Assembly: GCF_026625825.1 (NCBI RefSeq)
Contig: NZ_CP113065.1
Location: forward strand, 1,798,001 to 1,862,000
Direction: 5' to 3'
From: Pseudoxanthomonas sp. SL93
GTDB lineage: Bacteria; Pseudomonadota; Gammaproteobacteria; Xanthomonadales; Xanthomonadaceae
DNA length: 64,000 nt
Shown piece after piece: positions 29,153 through 37,627 of the stretch. Within the stretch, counting starts at the first letter, position 1. Each line of letters begins with the position of its first letter. The position numbers and the translations under genes were made by a program. The notes under the pieces are model-generated. The model made no database searches and had not been told where the DNA came from. It was given only the letters and a program-made list of their open reading frames with translations.

Positions 29153-29608
29153 ATGAAACTGGCCTGGATCTTATGGCTGTCGCAGATGTTGCCGCAGCCG
29201 GCCGCTGATTCGTTGTGCCTCAGCACCACCGTATACCTGGAAGCCCGCGACCAGACCCTGCGCGGCCAGCAAGCCGTCGCCGAGGTCGCCCTGCGCCGCC
29301 GCGACAGCGGCCTGTGGGGGGACTCGATGTGCGAGGTGGTCACCGCCCGCAAGCAGTTCGCCCCGACCATCGTCGGCCCCAACACCCGGCTGAAGAACCC
29401 GGATGCCTGGGCCAAGTCGGTCACCGTGGCCCTGAACGCCGAACGCAACTGGGCGCTGCCGCCCGGGGAGCGCAAGGAGATCGTGCCCGGCGCCAGCCAC
29501 TTCATGGCGCACCAGATCGCCAGCCCGAGCTGGCGCAACGCGTACCACGTGGCCACCATCGGCGACCACACCTTCCTGCGCGTGCAGAAACTCAAGCCTC
29601 GCTCCTGA
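29153..29608 (+). CDS. SleB-like cell-wall hydrolase
   Basis: A 151-residue protein with the Hydrolase_2 (SleB-type) fold, likely cleaving peptidoglycan glycan strands in the periplasm. The ATG at 29153 has AAGGAG six bases upstream; the ORF runs 29 codons further without support. The N-terminal 20 residues (MKLAWILWLSQMLPQPAADS) are a short hydrophobic export signal. The family core is STTVYLEARDQTLRGQQAVAEVALRRR, with the conserved Glu in YLEAR, followed by the Cys-containing SMCEVVTARKQFAP and the HFMAHQIASPSW segment. Such proteins in non-sporing bacteria take part in wall remodelling. It stands alone, behind a structured leader and before its own terminator. Confidence 0.82.
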   Translation: MKLAWILWLSQMLPQPAADSLCLSTTVYLEARDQTLRGQQAVAEVALRRRDSGLWGDSMCEVVTARKQFAPTIVGPNTRLKNPDAWAKSVTVALNAERNWALPPGERKEIVPGASHFMAHQIASPSWRNAYHVATIGDHTFLRVQKLKPRS

Positions 29609-29671
29609 GCCACGCGCGGCGCGGACCGGCATGACGGTCCGTTGCATGTACGGGACGGCACGATGACGAAC

Positions 29672-29700
29672 GGGTCCGCGATAATCGCGGGCCCTTTTTT
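29672..29700 (+). terminator. Intrinsic terminator after the SleB-like gene
   Basis: GGGTCCGCG-ATAAT-CGCGGGCCC (9-bp stem with one G-U pair) followed by six T. It ends 18 bp before the GST start codon; the GATAAT in its loop could double as a -10 element for the GST gene. Confidence 0.78.
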
Positions 29701-29718
29701 CTGCCTCCGGAGATCCGC

Positions 29719-30330
29719 ATGAAGCTGTACAGCAAGCCTGGCGCCTGTTCGACCGCCGACCACATCGCCCTGCAGTGGACGGGTCAGCCGTTCGACCTGC
29801 AGGTGATGACGGCGGAGGACATGAAAACGCCGGAGTACCTGCGGATCAACCCGACCGGCGCCGTGCCTGCCATCGTCGATGGCGAGTTCGTGCTGACGCA
29901 GAACGCGGCGATCATGGGCTACATCGCCGACACGTATCCGCAGGCGCAACTGGCCGGCGACGGCTCGCCGCAGCAGCGCGCGCAGGCCGCACGCTGGCTG
30001 GCGTTCGTCAACTCCGACCTGCACCCGGCATTCCACCCGCTGTTCGGGCCGGCGCGCTTCATCGGCGACGAAACGCAGTTCGATGTGGTCAGGGAAACCG
30101 CACGCAAGCGACTGCGTGGGCTGTACGAAACCGCGGAGAAACAGCTGCAGGGCCGCGACTGGCTGGCGGGCTTCCGCAGTTTCGCCGACCCTTACTTCTA
30201 CATCACGCTGCGCTGGGCGGACCGCACCGGCGTGGATCTGTCCGGGTTGCCGAACATCGCCGCATTCAAGGCGCGCATGGAAAGCGATGCTGGCGTACGT
30301 GCCGCCTTGACGACGGAAGGCTTGGCCTGA
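29719..30330 (+). CDS. Glutathione S-transferase family protein
   Basis: A 203-residue cytoplasmic GST. The N-terminal thioredoxin-fold domain begins MKLYSKPGACSTADHIALQW, with Cys10 in the position used by beta-class bacterial GSTs such as E. coli GstA. The cis-Pro motif lies in NPTGAVPAIVDGEFVLTQNAAIMGYIAD (glutathione-binding). The all-helical C-terminal domain includes LQGRDWLAGFRSFADPYFYITLRW. It conjugates glutathione to electrophiles or acts as a peroxidase; the natural substrate is unknown. It converges on the unknown gene at 30351-30860, leaving 20 bp between the stops. Confidence 0.92.
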   Translation: MKLYSKPGACSTADHIALQWTGQPFDLQVMTAEDMKTPEYLRINPTGAVPAIVDGEFVLTQNAAIMGYIADTYPQAQLAGDGSPQQRAQAARWLAFVNSDLHPAFHPLFGPARFIGDETQFDVVRETARKRLRGLYETAEKQLQGRDWLAGFRSFADPYFYITLRWADRTGVDLSGLPNIAAFKARMESDAGVRAALTTEGLA

Positions 30331-30350
30331 TTACTCGCGCCGTGCGCGCA

Positions 30351-30860
30351 TCAGACCAAGGATGCGCGCACGCCTTCCAGCCAGCGCGTGGCGAAGGTGT
30401 GGTCGCGTGCCTTGGTCAGCGCCGTGGCGATGTCGGGCAACAGGGCGACCAGTTCGTCCGCGTCCGCGCAACGCTCCACCTTCAGCTGCAGGAAGTAGCC
30501 CTTCAGCCCGACATGCGTGCGGATGTCGTCGGTGATGCGCGTGTACAGCAGATTGTAGCGGTCCGCCGGGGTCATCTCGGTGGCCGCCGCCGGAATGCCG
30601 GCGGCAGCGGGCGGCGGCGCAGCGACCGCCGCCATCATCAGGGCGGCGCCGGATCGTCGTTCGATCAGTCCCTCCGCCTCGAGCTGGCCCAGCGCATCCT
30701 CGGGCGCGTGCAGCCCGCTCATCAGCGACCGCAGCTCGTCCTCGGTGCGCTGACCATCCACCAGCAGCAGGATCGAGCGCAACCCGGTGGACAGCTTGCG
30801 CGTGCGCTGCTGTATTTCCTGCCGGCCGGCTTCCGTCTTTGACCACATGTTCGCGTGCAT
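30351..30860 (-). CDS. Conserved-looking cytoplasmic protein of unknown function, winged-helix-like
   Basis: A 169-residue protein I do not recognise. I start at the ATG at 30860, behind GGGGGA; a second ATG four codons later is possible and the ORF runs 31 codons further up. Residues about 10-80 (IQQRTRKLSTGLRSILLLVDGQRTEDELRSLMSGL then LGQLEAEGLIERR) look like a degenerate winged-helix or response module. An Ala/Pro-rich linker follows (AAVAAPPPAAAGIPAAA), then a second helical domain (DRYNLLYTRITDDIRTHVGLKGYFLQLKVERC and ALTKARDHTFATRWLEGVR). There is no signal peptide. It lies downstream of prpC on the same strand but behind a terminator-like hairpin. Confidence 0.65.
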   Translation of the reverse strand: MHANMWSKTEAGRQEIQQRTRKLSTGLRSILLLVDGQRTEDELRSLMSGLHAPEDALGQLEAEGLIERRSGAALMMAAVAAPPPAAAGIPAAATEMTPADRYNLLYTRITDDIRTHVGLKGYFLQLKVERCADADELVALLPDIATALTKARDHTFATRWLEGVRASLV

Positions 30861-30998
30861 GGCATCCCCCGCACCGTGCGACCGGGCCCCTCCCCGTCGT
30901 CCACAGCGCCTGCCCCAGGCTATAGGTGTACCGGTCGCCGGCCCGCCAGGCAACCACCCCGATCACACTAACGGAAAGCGGGTCTTCCGGGCCGGTGT

Positions 30999-31053
30999 CA
31001 AAACACCCTCGCCCTTTGCCCTCAACCGCAAGCGGGAGAGGGGACGTGGGTGT
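30999..31053 (-). terminator. Possible terminator of the prpB-prpC operon
   Basis: A two-part stem on the minus strand: outer CACCC/GGGTG and inner CTCCCGC/GCGGTTGAG-type pairing, followed by TTTTG. It is located 20 bp after prpC. The stem is imperfect and the T run short. Confidence 0.5.
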
Positions 31054-31072
31054 CATGCGGGTTCGACTTCGA

Positions 31073-32221
31073 TCAGCGCCGGTCCAGCGGAACGAATTCC
31101 AGATCCTCAGGCCCCGTGTAATTGGCGCTGGGGCGGATGATCTTGCCGTCGATGCGCTGCTCGATGACGTGCGCGCTCCAGCCGCTGGTGCGGGCGATGA
31201 CGAACAGCGGGGTGAACATCGCCGTCGGCACGCCCATCATGTGGTAGCTGACGGCGCTGAACCAGTCCAGGTTGGGGAACATCTTCTTGATGTCCCACAT
31301 CACCGACTCCAGGCGCTCGGCGATGTCGTACATCTTCATGTTCGACTGCTCGGCCGACAGGTCCTTCGCGACCTGCTTGATCACGCCGTTGCGCGGGTCG
31401 CCGACGGTGTAGACCGGGTGACCGAAGCCGATCACGACTTCCTTGCGCTCCACGCGCGCCTTGATGTCGGCTTCCGCTTCGTCCGGCGTCTCGTAGCGCT
31501 TCTGCACTTCGAAGGCGACTTCGTTGGCGCCGCCGTGCTTCGGGCCTCGCAGCGCACCGATGCCGCCGGCGATGCACGAATGCATGTCGCTGCCGGTGCC
31601 GGCGATGACGCGGCAGGTGAAGGTGGACGCGTTGAACTCATGCTCGGCATACAGGATCAGCGAGGTATGCATCGCCCGCACCCAGCTGTCCCTGGGCTTT
31701 TCGCCATGCAGCAGGTGCAGGAAGTGGCCGCCGATGGAGTCGTCGTCGGTCTCGACATCGATGGCACGGCCGTTGTGGCTCCAGTGGTACCAGTACAGCA
31801 GCATCGAGCCCAGCGAAGCCATCAGCTTGTCGGCGATGTCGCGCGCGCCCGGATGGTTGTGGTCGTCCTTCTCCGGCGACACGCAGCCCAGCACGGACAC
31901 GCCGGTACGCATCACGTCCATCGGGTGGGCTGACGGCGGCAGTTCTTCCAGCGCGGCTTTCACGGCGGCGGGAATGCCGCGCAACGACTTCAGCTTGGCC
32001 TTGTAGCCGGCCAGTTCGGCGCGATTGGGCAGCTTGCCATGCACCAGCAGGTAGGCGACCTCTTCGAACTCGCTGGTGGTGGCCAGGTCGAGGATGTCGT
32101 AACCCCGGTAATGCAGGTCGTTGCCGGTGCGGCCGACGGTGCACAGCGCGGTGTTGCCGGCGGCGGTGCCTGAAAGCGCGACGGATTTCTTGGGTTTGAA
32201 CGGGACGGCGGCTTCGCTCAT
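31073..32221 (-). CDS. prpC: 2-methylcitrate synthase
   Basis: A 382-residue citrate-synthase-fold enzyme that condenses propionyl-CoA with oxaloacetate to 2-methylcitrate. The ATG at 32221 follows GGAG; a GTG four codons upstream is less likely. The catalytic residues His229 ([15 protein letters not shown]), His268 ([16 protein letters not shown]) and Asp319 ([16 protein letters not shown]) are all present, and [20 protein letters not shown] at the N-terminus is characteristic of PrpC rather than GltA. It lies 16 bp after prpB in the same operon. The methylcitrate dehydratase step is not encoded nearby. Confidence 0.95.
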   Translation of the reverse strand: MSEAAVPFKPKKSVALSGTAAGNTALCTVGRTGNDLHYRGYDILDLATTSEFEEVAYLLVHGKLPNRAELAGYKAKLKSLRGIPAAVKAALEELPPSAHPMDVMRTGVSVLGCVSPEKDDHNHPGARDIADKLMASLGSMLLYWYHWSHNGRAIDVETDDDSIGGHFLHLLHGEKPRDSWVRAMHTSLILYAEHEFNASTFTCRVIAGTGSDMHSCIAGGIGALRGPKHGGANEVAFEVQKRYETPDEAEADIKARVERKEVVIGFGHPVYTVGDPRNGVIKQVAKDLSAEQSNMKMYDIAERLESVMWDIKKMFPNLDWFSAVSYHMMGVPTAMFTPLFVIARTSGWSAHVIEQRIDGKIIRPSANYTGPEDLEFVPLDRR

Positions 32222-32237
32222 GGCTTGCTCCACTTCT

Positions 32238-33122
32238 TCACTTCTTGGCTGAAAACAGGGCGTCGAGCTTCTGCTCGAACGCGTGGTAACCGATGCGGTC
32301 GTACAGTTCCTCGCGCGTCTGCATCGTATCGACCACGTTCTTCTGGTGGCCGTCGCGGCGGATCGCTTCGTACACGTTCTCGGCGGCCTTGTTCATCGCG
32401 CGGAACGCCGACAGCGGGTACAGCTGGATGGCGACGCCGACCGAAGCGAGTTCGTCGCGGGTGAACAGCGGGGTCTTGCCGAACTCGGTGATGTTGGCCA
32501 GCACCGGCACCTTCACGGCATCGACGAAACGCCGGTAGGTCGGCAGGTCGTAGGCGGCTTCGGCGAAGATGCCGTCCGCGCCCGCTTCCACGCAGGCGAT
32601 GGCGCGCTCGATGGCGGCGTCCACGCCCTCGACCTGGATGGCATCGGTGCGCGCGATCAGGAAGAAGTCAGCGTCGGTCTTCGCATCGGCGGCGGCCTTT
32701 ACGCGATCGGTCATTTCACCAGCCGACACGATCTCCTTGCCGGGGCGGTGGCCGCAGCGCTTGGCGCCGACCTGGTCCTCGATGTGGCACGCGGCGGCGC
32801 CGGCCTTGATCAGCGACTTCACGGTGCGCTCGATGTTGAACGCGCTGGGGCCGAAGCCGGTGTCGATGTCGACCATCAGCGGCAGGTCGCAGACGTCGGT
32901 GATGCGGCGCACGTCGATCAGCACGTCTTCCAGCGTGTTGATGCCCAGGTCGGGCAGGCCCAGCGATCCCGCGGCGACGCCACCGCCCGACAGGTAGATC
33001 GCGCGGTAGCCGGCGCGCTTGGCCAGCAGGGCGTGGTTGGCGTTGATCGCCCCGATCACCTGCAGCGGCGATTCGGCGGCGAGCGCGGTGCGGAAACGCG
33101 CACCCGCGGAAGTGTTGTTCAT
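32238..33122 (-). CDS. prpB: 2-methylisocitrate lyase
   Basis: A 294-residue (beta/alpha)8-barrel enzyme that cleaves 2-methylisocitrate to pyruvate and succinate in propionate breakdown. The isocitrate-lyase-superfamily signature [14 protein letters not shown] contains the catalytic Cys. [10 protein letters not shown] holds the Mg-binding Asp pair, and [12 protein letters not shown] and [20 protein letters not shown] are typical of PrpB. It is the first gene of the prpBC operon and diverges from the HTH-citrate synthase gene with 129 bp between the starts. That spacer carries the tandem TTGATCAA palindromes. Confidence 0.95.
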   Translation of the reverse strand: MNNTSAGARFRTALAAESPLQVIGAINANHALLAKRAGYRAIYLSGGGVAAGSLGLPDLGINTLEDVLIDVRRITDVCDLPLMVDIDTGFGPSAFNIERTVKSLIKAGAAACHIEDQVGAKRCGHRPGKEIVSAGEMTDRVKAAADAKTDADFFLIARTDAIQVEGVDAAIERAIACVEAGADGIFAEAAYDLPTYRRFVDAVKVPVLANITEFGKTPLFTRDELASVGVAIQLYPLSAFRAMNKAAENVYEAIRRDGHQKNVVDTMQTREELYDRIGYHAFEQKLDALFSAKK

Positions 33123-33232
33123 GCGGTGGAACTCCTCTTCATCGGCATGGTGGCCACGGCCGGCAGGCCGGGTGGCAGAGGTGCGCGAATGGTACGCCCC
33201 TCGGTGGCCGCCAATCTGGCAGCATCACACCC

Positions 33233-33260
33233 ATTGATCAATCTTGATCAAATGAATCAA
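33233..33260. promoter_or_regulatory. Tandem palindromic operator candidate at the prp divergent region
   Basis: Two perfect TTGATCAA palindromes start at 33234 and 33244, exactly one helical turn apart, and a third related TGAATCAA follows at 33253-33260. The second ends on the base before the ATG of the HTH-citrate synthase gene, so bound protein would block its translation start or promoter. The site is also within reach of the prpBC promoter. Confidence 0.6.
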
Positions 33261-34487
33261 TCTATCGATATGGACACCGACCTGCTCTCCGCCCGCGAAA
33301 CCTGCCAGCTGCTCGGCATCAGCCAGGCCACGCTCTATGCCTACGTCAGCCGCGGCCTGCTGGAATCCCGCCCCGGTGCGGACCATCGCAGCCGCCTGTA
33401 CCTTCGCCAGGACGTCGAGCGACTGGCACAGCGCAATCGCGTGGGCCGTGGCGCGGCGCGCGGGGCCGCGCAGAGCCTGGACCGGGGCCTGCCGGTACTG
33501 GAGACCCAGATCTCGCTGATCCGCCCGGACGGCCCCTACTACCGCGGCCGCTCCGCGATCGAGGCGGTGCAGGCGGGGGCGACGCTGGAGGACATCGCCC
33601 GCCTGCTCTGGGACTGCGGCGATCACGATCCCTTCGCCCTCCCCCTGGACACCGCCTGGCCCGCGACCGTGGCCGGCGTGGCGCTTGATGGCCGGCTGCC
33701 GCCGCTGGAACGCGCGATGGCGGCCATTCCCCTGCTGGCACTGGACGTGCGGCATTCGTTCAGTTCGGCGCCGCGCGTGCGGCACGACATTGCCGCCACC
33801 CTGCTCCGCCACAACGCAGCGCTGCTGGTCGCGCAGGCGCCGTCCGCCGGCCCGGTGCATCGCCTGCTGGCCGAGCGCTGGAAACCCGGTGACGACGGCT
33901 TCGCGGACCTGGTGCGTGCGGCGCTGGTGGTGTGTGCCGACCACGAACTGAATGTCTCTGCCTTTGCCGCCCGCGTGGTTGCCTCCACCGGCGCGCACCT
34001 GCATGCCACCGTCTGCAGCGGCCTGGCCGCGCTCTCCGGCCCGCGCCATGGCGGCGCGACCGCGCGCGCTTTCGCGCTGATCGCCGACGCCACGGCATCC
34101 GCGTCCCCGCGCGACTTCATCGCGATGCGCTGGCAGCGCGGCGACGACCTGCCCGGCTTCGGTCATGCGCTGTATCCGGATGGCGATCCGCGCGCGGCGG
34201 AGCTGCTGGCGCGCATGCGCGTGCGGCATGCCGGCTCGGCCGCGCTGGCGTCGCTCGAGGCGGTCATCGGCGCCACCGAAGACATCAGCGGACAGCGACC
34301 CAACATCGACCTCATGCTCGCCGCGATCTGCCATGCGAACGGCCTGCCGGCGACGCCCGCGCTGGTGATGTTCGCCGCCGGCCGGTTGGCCGGCTGGCTT
34401 GCGCATGCGCTCGAGCAGCAGGCGCAGGGACGGCTGATCCGGCCGCGGGCGCGCTACGCCGGTGCCGCGCCTGCGGAGCACCCGTAA
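33252..34487 (+). CDS. Helix-turn-helix / citrate synthase fusion protein
   Basis: A 411-residue protein joining an N-terminal MerR/excisionase-type helix-turn-helix (residues 10-65, LLSARETCQLLGISQATLYA, then SRLYLRQDVERLAQRN) to a complete citrate-synthase domain (about 85-405). The residues equivalent to the citrate synthase catalytic centre are kept: His266 (LSGPRHGGATARAF), His305 (LPGFGHALYPDGDP) and Asp353 (RPNIDLMLAAICH), plus CADHELNVSAFAARVVAST. The start at 33252 puts the ATG against the operator; an in-frame ATG at 33270 is an alternative. It occupies the place normally taken by a PrpR regulator next to prpBC, so a role as substrate-sensing regulator of propionate genes is inferred. 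Enzymatic activity is not excluded. Its 3' end is 10 bp from that of prpE. Confidence 0.88.
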   Translation: MNQSIDMDTDLLSARETCQLLGISQATLYAYVSRGLLESRPGADHRSRLYLRQDVERLAQRNRVGRGAARGAAQSLDRGLPVLETQISLIRPDGPYYRGRSAIEAVQAGATLEDIARLLWDCGDHDPFALPLDTAWPATVAGVALDGRLPPLERAMAAIPLLALDVRHSFSSAPRVRHDIAATLLRHNAALLVAQAPSAGPVHRLLAERWKPGDDGFADLVRAALVVCADHELNVSAFAARVVASTGAHLHATVCSGLAALSGPRHGGATARAFALIADATASASPRDFIAMRWQRGDDLPGFGHALYPDGDPRAAELLARMRVRHAGSAALASLEAVIGATEDISGQRPNIDLMLAAICHANGLPATPALVMFAAGRLAGWLAHALEQQAQGRLIRPRARYAGAAPAEHP

Positions 34488-34497
34488 GGCACGGGGC

Positions 34498-36399
34498 TCA
34501 GCTGCCGACGTCGGGACCGCGCAGCAGGGCCTTCTTCACTTCTTCCAGCGCGTTGGGGTCATCCAGCGTGGACAGGTCGCCCGGATCGGCGCCCTGCGCC
34601 AGCGCCTGCAGGGAGCGCCGCAGCAGCTTGCCCGACCGCGTCTTCGGCAATGCGCTGACGATGTACACGCGCGCCGGACGCGCCACCGCGCCCAGGCTCT
34701 GTTCGACCGAGCGACGCATGCCGTCCGCGGCCGCCACTCGCTCGTGCGGCTCCGTGGTGGCCTGCCGCAGCGTGGCGAACACCACCGGCACCTGGCCTTT
34801 CAGTTCGTCCGCCATGCCGATCACCGCCACTTCCGCCACCGCCGGATAGCCGGACACCGATTCCTCGATCTCGCGGGTGCCCAGGCGATGGCCGGCCACG
34901 TTGATGACATCGTCGGTGCGGCCGAGGATGAAGGTGTATCCCTCGTCGTCGCGGACGGCCCAGTCCAGCGAGCTGTAAAGCAGTTCGCTGAAATGGCTGA
35001 AGTAGCTGGACAGGAAACGTTCGTCGTCGTTCCAGATGGTGGTCATGCAGCCCGGCGGCAGCGGTGGCTGCATGACCAGCACGCCTTTCCGGTTGGCACC
35101 GACGTCCTCGCCGGTGGTTTCATCGATGATCTTCATGCGGTAGCCGAGATTGGGAAATCCCGGCGAGCCGAATTTCACCGGTTTCATGTCCAGCCCCGGC
35201 AGCAGCGTCAACGCCGGCCAGCCGGTCTCGGTCTGCCAGTAGTTGTCGATCACCGGCTTGCCCAGCGCATCGGTGATCCAGTGAGCGGTGGGTTCGTCCA
35301 GCGGCTCGCCCGCCAGGAAGAGATAGCGCAGCTCGGACAGGTCATGGCGCTTGATGAAATCCACGTCGTGCTTCTTCAGCACGCGGATGGCGGTCGGCGA
35401 CGAGAACATCGTGCGCACCTGGTACTGCTCGCACAGCGCCCACCAGATGCCGGCATCGGGATGGAGTGGAAGGCCCTCGTACAGCACCGATGTCGCGCCG
35501 ACGATCAGCGGCCCGTACACGTTGTACGAATGCCCCACCGCCCAGCCGACATCCGAGGTGGAGAACATCACCTGCCCCGCGCCCACGTCGAACACCGTGC
35601 GCATCGACAACGCCAGCGCCACTGCATAGCCACCGACGTCGCGCTGCACGCCTTTCGGCTTGCCGGTCGTGCCGGAGGTGTAAAGCAGGTAGCTGGGCGC
35701 GTTCGACTCCAGCCAGGTGACCGGCACCTCGGCGTCGCCCACCTGCGCGCGCAGCGCGGCGTAGTCCTCGTCCCGCCCCGCGACCTTCAGCATGGCCGCA
35801 TCCAGTCCGCGCGACACGACCAGCACCTTGGGCGGCGGCGACGCCGCTTCCGCGCAGGCTTCATCGACGAGCGGCTTGTAGGGAATGACCTTGCCTCCGC
35901 GCATGCCGGCATCGGCCGCGATCAGCAGCTTGGGTTGCGCGTCATCGATGCGCAGCGCCAGGTTGTGCGCGGCGAAACCACCGAACACCACCGAGTGGAT
36001 GGCGCCGATGCGCGCGCAGGCGAGCATGGCGAACACCGCCTCGGCCATGTTGGGCATGTAGATGACCACGCGGTCGCCCTTGCCCACGCCGAGGCGCAGC
36101 AGGATGGCGGCGAACGCATTCACTTCGCGATGCAGCTCGCGATAGGTGATCTCGCGGGTGACGTCCGTTTCGGTGGAGACGGCAACGAGCGCCAACTGAT
36201 CGCCGCGCGTTTCCAGATGCCGGTCCACGGCGTTGTAGCAGAGGTTGGTTTCCCCGCCGGCGAACCAGCGACGGAACGGTGGTCGCGCGTAATCCAGGAT
36301 CTGCTGCGGGGGCACATGCCAGTGGATGGCCTTCGCCTCCTCCGCCCAGAACGCCTCGGGCTGTTCGATGGAGCGGCGGTAGGTTTCCTCGTAGCCCAT
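34498..36399 (-). CDS. prpE: Propionyl-CoA synthetase
   Basis: A 633-residue AMP-forming acyl-CoA synthetase that activates propionate with ATP and CoA, feeding PrpC. I start at the ATG at 36399 (MGYEETYRRSIEQPEAFWAEEA), which has GGAGAG upstream and matches the family N-terminus. The P-loop-like SYLLYTSGTTGKPKGV, the adenylate motif DNYWQTETGWP and FILGRTDDVINVAGHRLGTREIE, and the acetylatable Lys in LPKTRSGKLLRR are visible. The N-terminal ACS domain reads WFAGGETNLCYNAVDRHLE. Acetyl-CoA synthetase is the main alternative, but length, the N-terminus and the prp neighbourhood favour PrpE. It is transcribed separately from prpBC, convergent with the fusion gene. Confidence 0.92.
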   Translation of the reverse strand: MGYEETYRRSIEQPEAFWAEEAKAIHWHVPPQQILDYARPPFRRWFAGGETNLCYNAVDRHLETRGDQLALVAVSTETDVTREITYRELHREVNAFAAILLRLGVGKGDRVVIYMPNMAEAVFAMLACARIGAIHSVVFGGFAAHNLALRIDDAQPKLLIAADAGMRGGKVIPYKPLVDEACAEAASPPPKVLVVSRGLDAAMLKVAGRDEDYAALRAQVGDAEVPVTWLESNAPSYLLYTSGTTGKPKGVQRDVGGYAVALALSMRTVFDVGAGQVMFSTSDVGWAVGHSYNVYGPLIVGATSVLYEGLPLHPDAGIWWALCEQYQVRTMFSSPTAIRVLKKHDVDFIKRHDLSELRYLFLAGEPLDEPTAHWITDALGKPVIDNYWQTETGWPALTLLPGLDMKPVKFGSPGFPNLGYRMKIIDETTGEDVGANRKGVLVMQPPLPPGCMTTIWNDDERFLSSYFSHFSELLYSSLDWAVRDDEGYTFILGRTDDVINVAGHRLGTREIEESVSGYPAVAEVAVIGMADELKGQVPVVFATLRQATTEPHERVAAADGMRRSVEQSLGAVARPARVYIVSALPKTRSGKLLRRSLQALAQGADPGDLSTLDDPNALEEVKKALLRGPDVGS

Positions 36400-36504
36400 G
36401 TCGGCTCTCCCGCAATGCATGCGACATGGCGAGCATAGTCCCGTCGGCGGCGTGCGGCCTTCCGACGATAGTCTTAGCCCGATCTTCCGCGAAAATCGCG
36501 TCTC

Positions 36505-36537
36505 GAAAACGACAACGCCGGGACAGGCCCGGCGTTG
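36505..36537 (-). terminator. Intrinsic terminator of mdh
   Basis: A 10-bp perfect stem (36513-36522 with 36528-36537, 5-nt loop), then CGTTTTCG on the minus strand. It lies 24 bp after the mdh stop. Confidence 0.82.
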
Positions 36538-36561
36538 CGCTTGATCAGATTGCGACCTCGA

Positions 36562-37548
36562 TCAGCCGAGCAGGTGCGCCACGCCGGCGCGCTCTTCCTC
36601 CAGCTCCGCCAGCGTCTTGTCCATGGCGGCGCGGCTGAACGCATCCACTTCCAGGCCTTCGACCCGCGTGTATTCACCATTGGCGGTGGTGACCGGCACG
36701 CCGTACATGACGCCTTCCGGAATGCCGTAGCTGCCGTCGGACGGCACGCCCATCGTCACCCACTTGCCGTTGCTGCCCAGCACCCAGTCACGGATGTGGT
36801 CGATGGCGGCATTGGCGGCCGAGGCGGCGGACGACAGGCCACGCGCCTCGATGATCGCGGCGCCGCGCTTGCCGACCTGCGGGATGAACGTGTTGGCGTT
36901 CCAGTCGGCGTCGTTGATCTTGTCCTTCAGCGACGCGCCATTGACGGTGGCGAAGCGGTAGTCGGGGTACATGGTCGGGCTGTGGTTGCCCCACACGATC
37001 AGCTTCTCGATGTCGGCCACGGCCACACCGGCCTTGGCGGCGAGCTGGCTCAGCGCGCGGTTGTGGTCTAGGCGCAGCATGGCGGTGAAGTTCTTCGCCG
37101 GCAGGTCGGGCGCGGACTTCATCGCGATGTAGGCGTTGGTGTTGGCCGGGTTGCCGACCACCAGCACCTTCACGTTGCGGCTGGCGACCTTGTTCAGCGC
37201 GGCGCCCTGGGCGGTGAAGATCTTGGCGTTCTCCAGCAGCAGGTCCTTGCGCTCCATGCCGGGGCCGCGCGGACGCGCGCCGACCAGCAGGGCCACGTCG
37301 GCATCCTTGAAGGCCACTTCCGGATCATCCGTGCCCACCATGCCGGCCAGCAGCGGGAACGCGCAGTCTTCCAGCTCCATCATCACGCCCTTCAGCGCGG
37401 CCTGGGCTTTTTCCATCGGCAGTTCGAGCAGCTGCAGGATGACCGGCTGGTCCTTGCCGAGCATTTCGCCGGAGGCGATGCGGAACAGCAACGCGTAACC
37501 GATCTGGCCAGCAGCGCCGGTAACGGCAACACGGATGGGGGTTTTCAT
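36562..37548 (-). CDS. mdh: Malate dehydrogenase
   Basis: A 328-residue NAD-dependent enzyme of the TCA cycle (malate to oxaloacetate). The ATG at 37548 gives the family start [22 protein letters not shown] with the Rossmann GAAGQIG; the ORF's 24 extra codons lie in a repeat. Substrate-binding Arg residues are in [15 protein letters not shown], and the catalytic His is in [15 protein letters not shown] with [12 protein letters not shown] before it. This is the long Mdh type 2 form found in Xanthomonadaceae and betaproteobacteria, not the E. coli 312-residue form. It lies downstream of the aminotransferase gene, from which it is separated by a hairpin repeat. Confidence 0.95.
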   Translation of the reverse strand: MKTPIRVAVTGAAGQIGYALLFRIASGEMLGKDQPVILQLLELPMEKAQAALKGVMMELEDCAFPLLAGMVGTDDPEVAFKDADVALLVGARPRGPGMERKDLLLENAKIFTAQGAALNKVASRNVKVLVVGNPANTNAYIAMKSAPDLPAKNFTAMLRLDHNRALSQLAAKAGVAVADIEKLIVWGNHSPTMYPDYRFATVNGASLKDKINDADWNANTFIPQVGKRGAAIIEARGLSSAASAANAAIDHIRDWVLGSNGKWVTMGVPSDGSYGIPEGVMYGVPVTTANGEYTRVEGLEVDAFSRAAMDKTLAELEEERAGVAHLLG

Positions 37549-37574
37549 GGGACGGATCCTCGGGGTTTCGTAGG

Positions 37575-37620
37575 GTGGGCCCTGGCCCACCGCGTGGGAA
37601 CAACGTGGGCCTTGGCCCAC
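37575..37620. repeat. Tandem palindromic repeat between the aminotransferase gene and mdh
   Basis: Two copies of a 16-base palindrome GTGGGCC-NN-GGCCCAC, at 37575-37590 and 37605-37620, spaced 30 bp apart in the 79-bp intergenic space. The loops differ (CT, TT), so these are two copies of a dispersed palindromic unit. Confidence 0.75.
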
Positions 37621-37627
37621 AGTGCGA

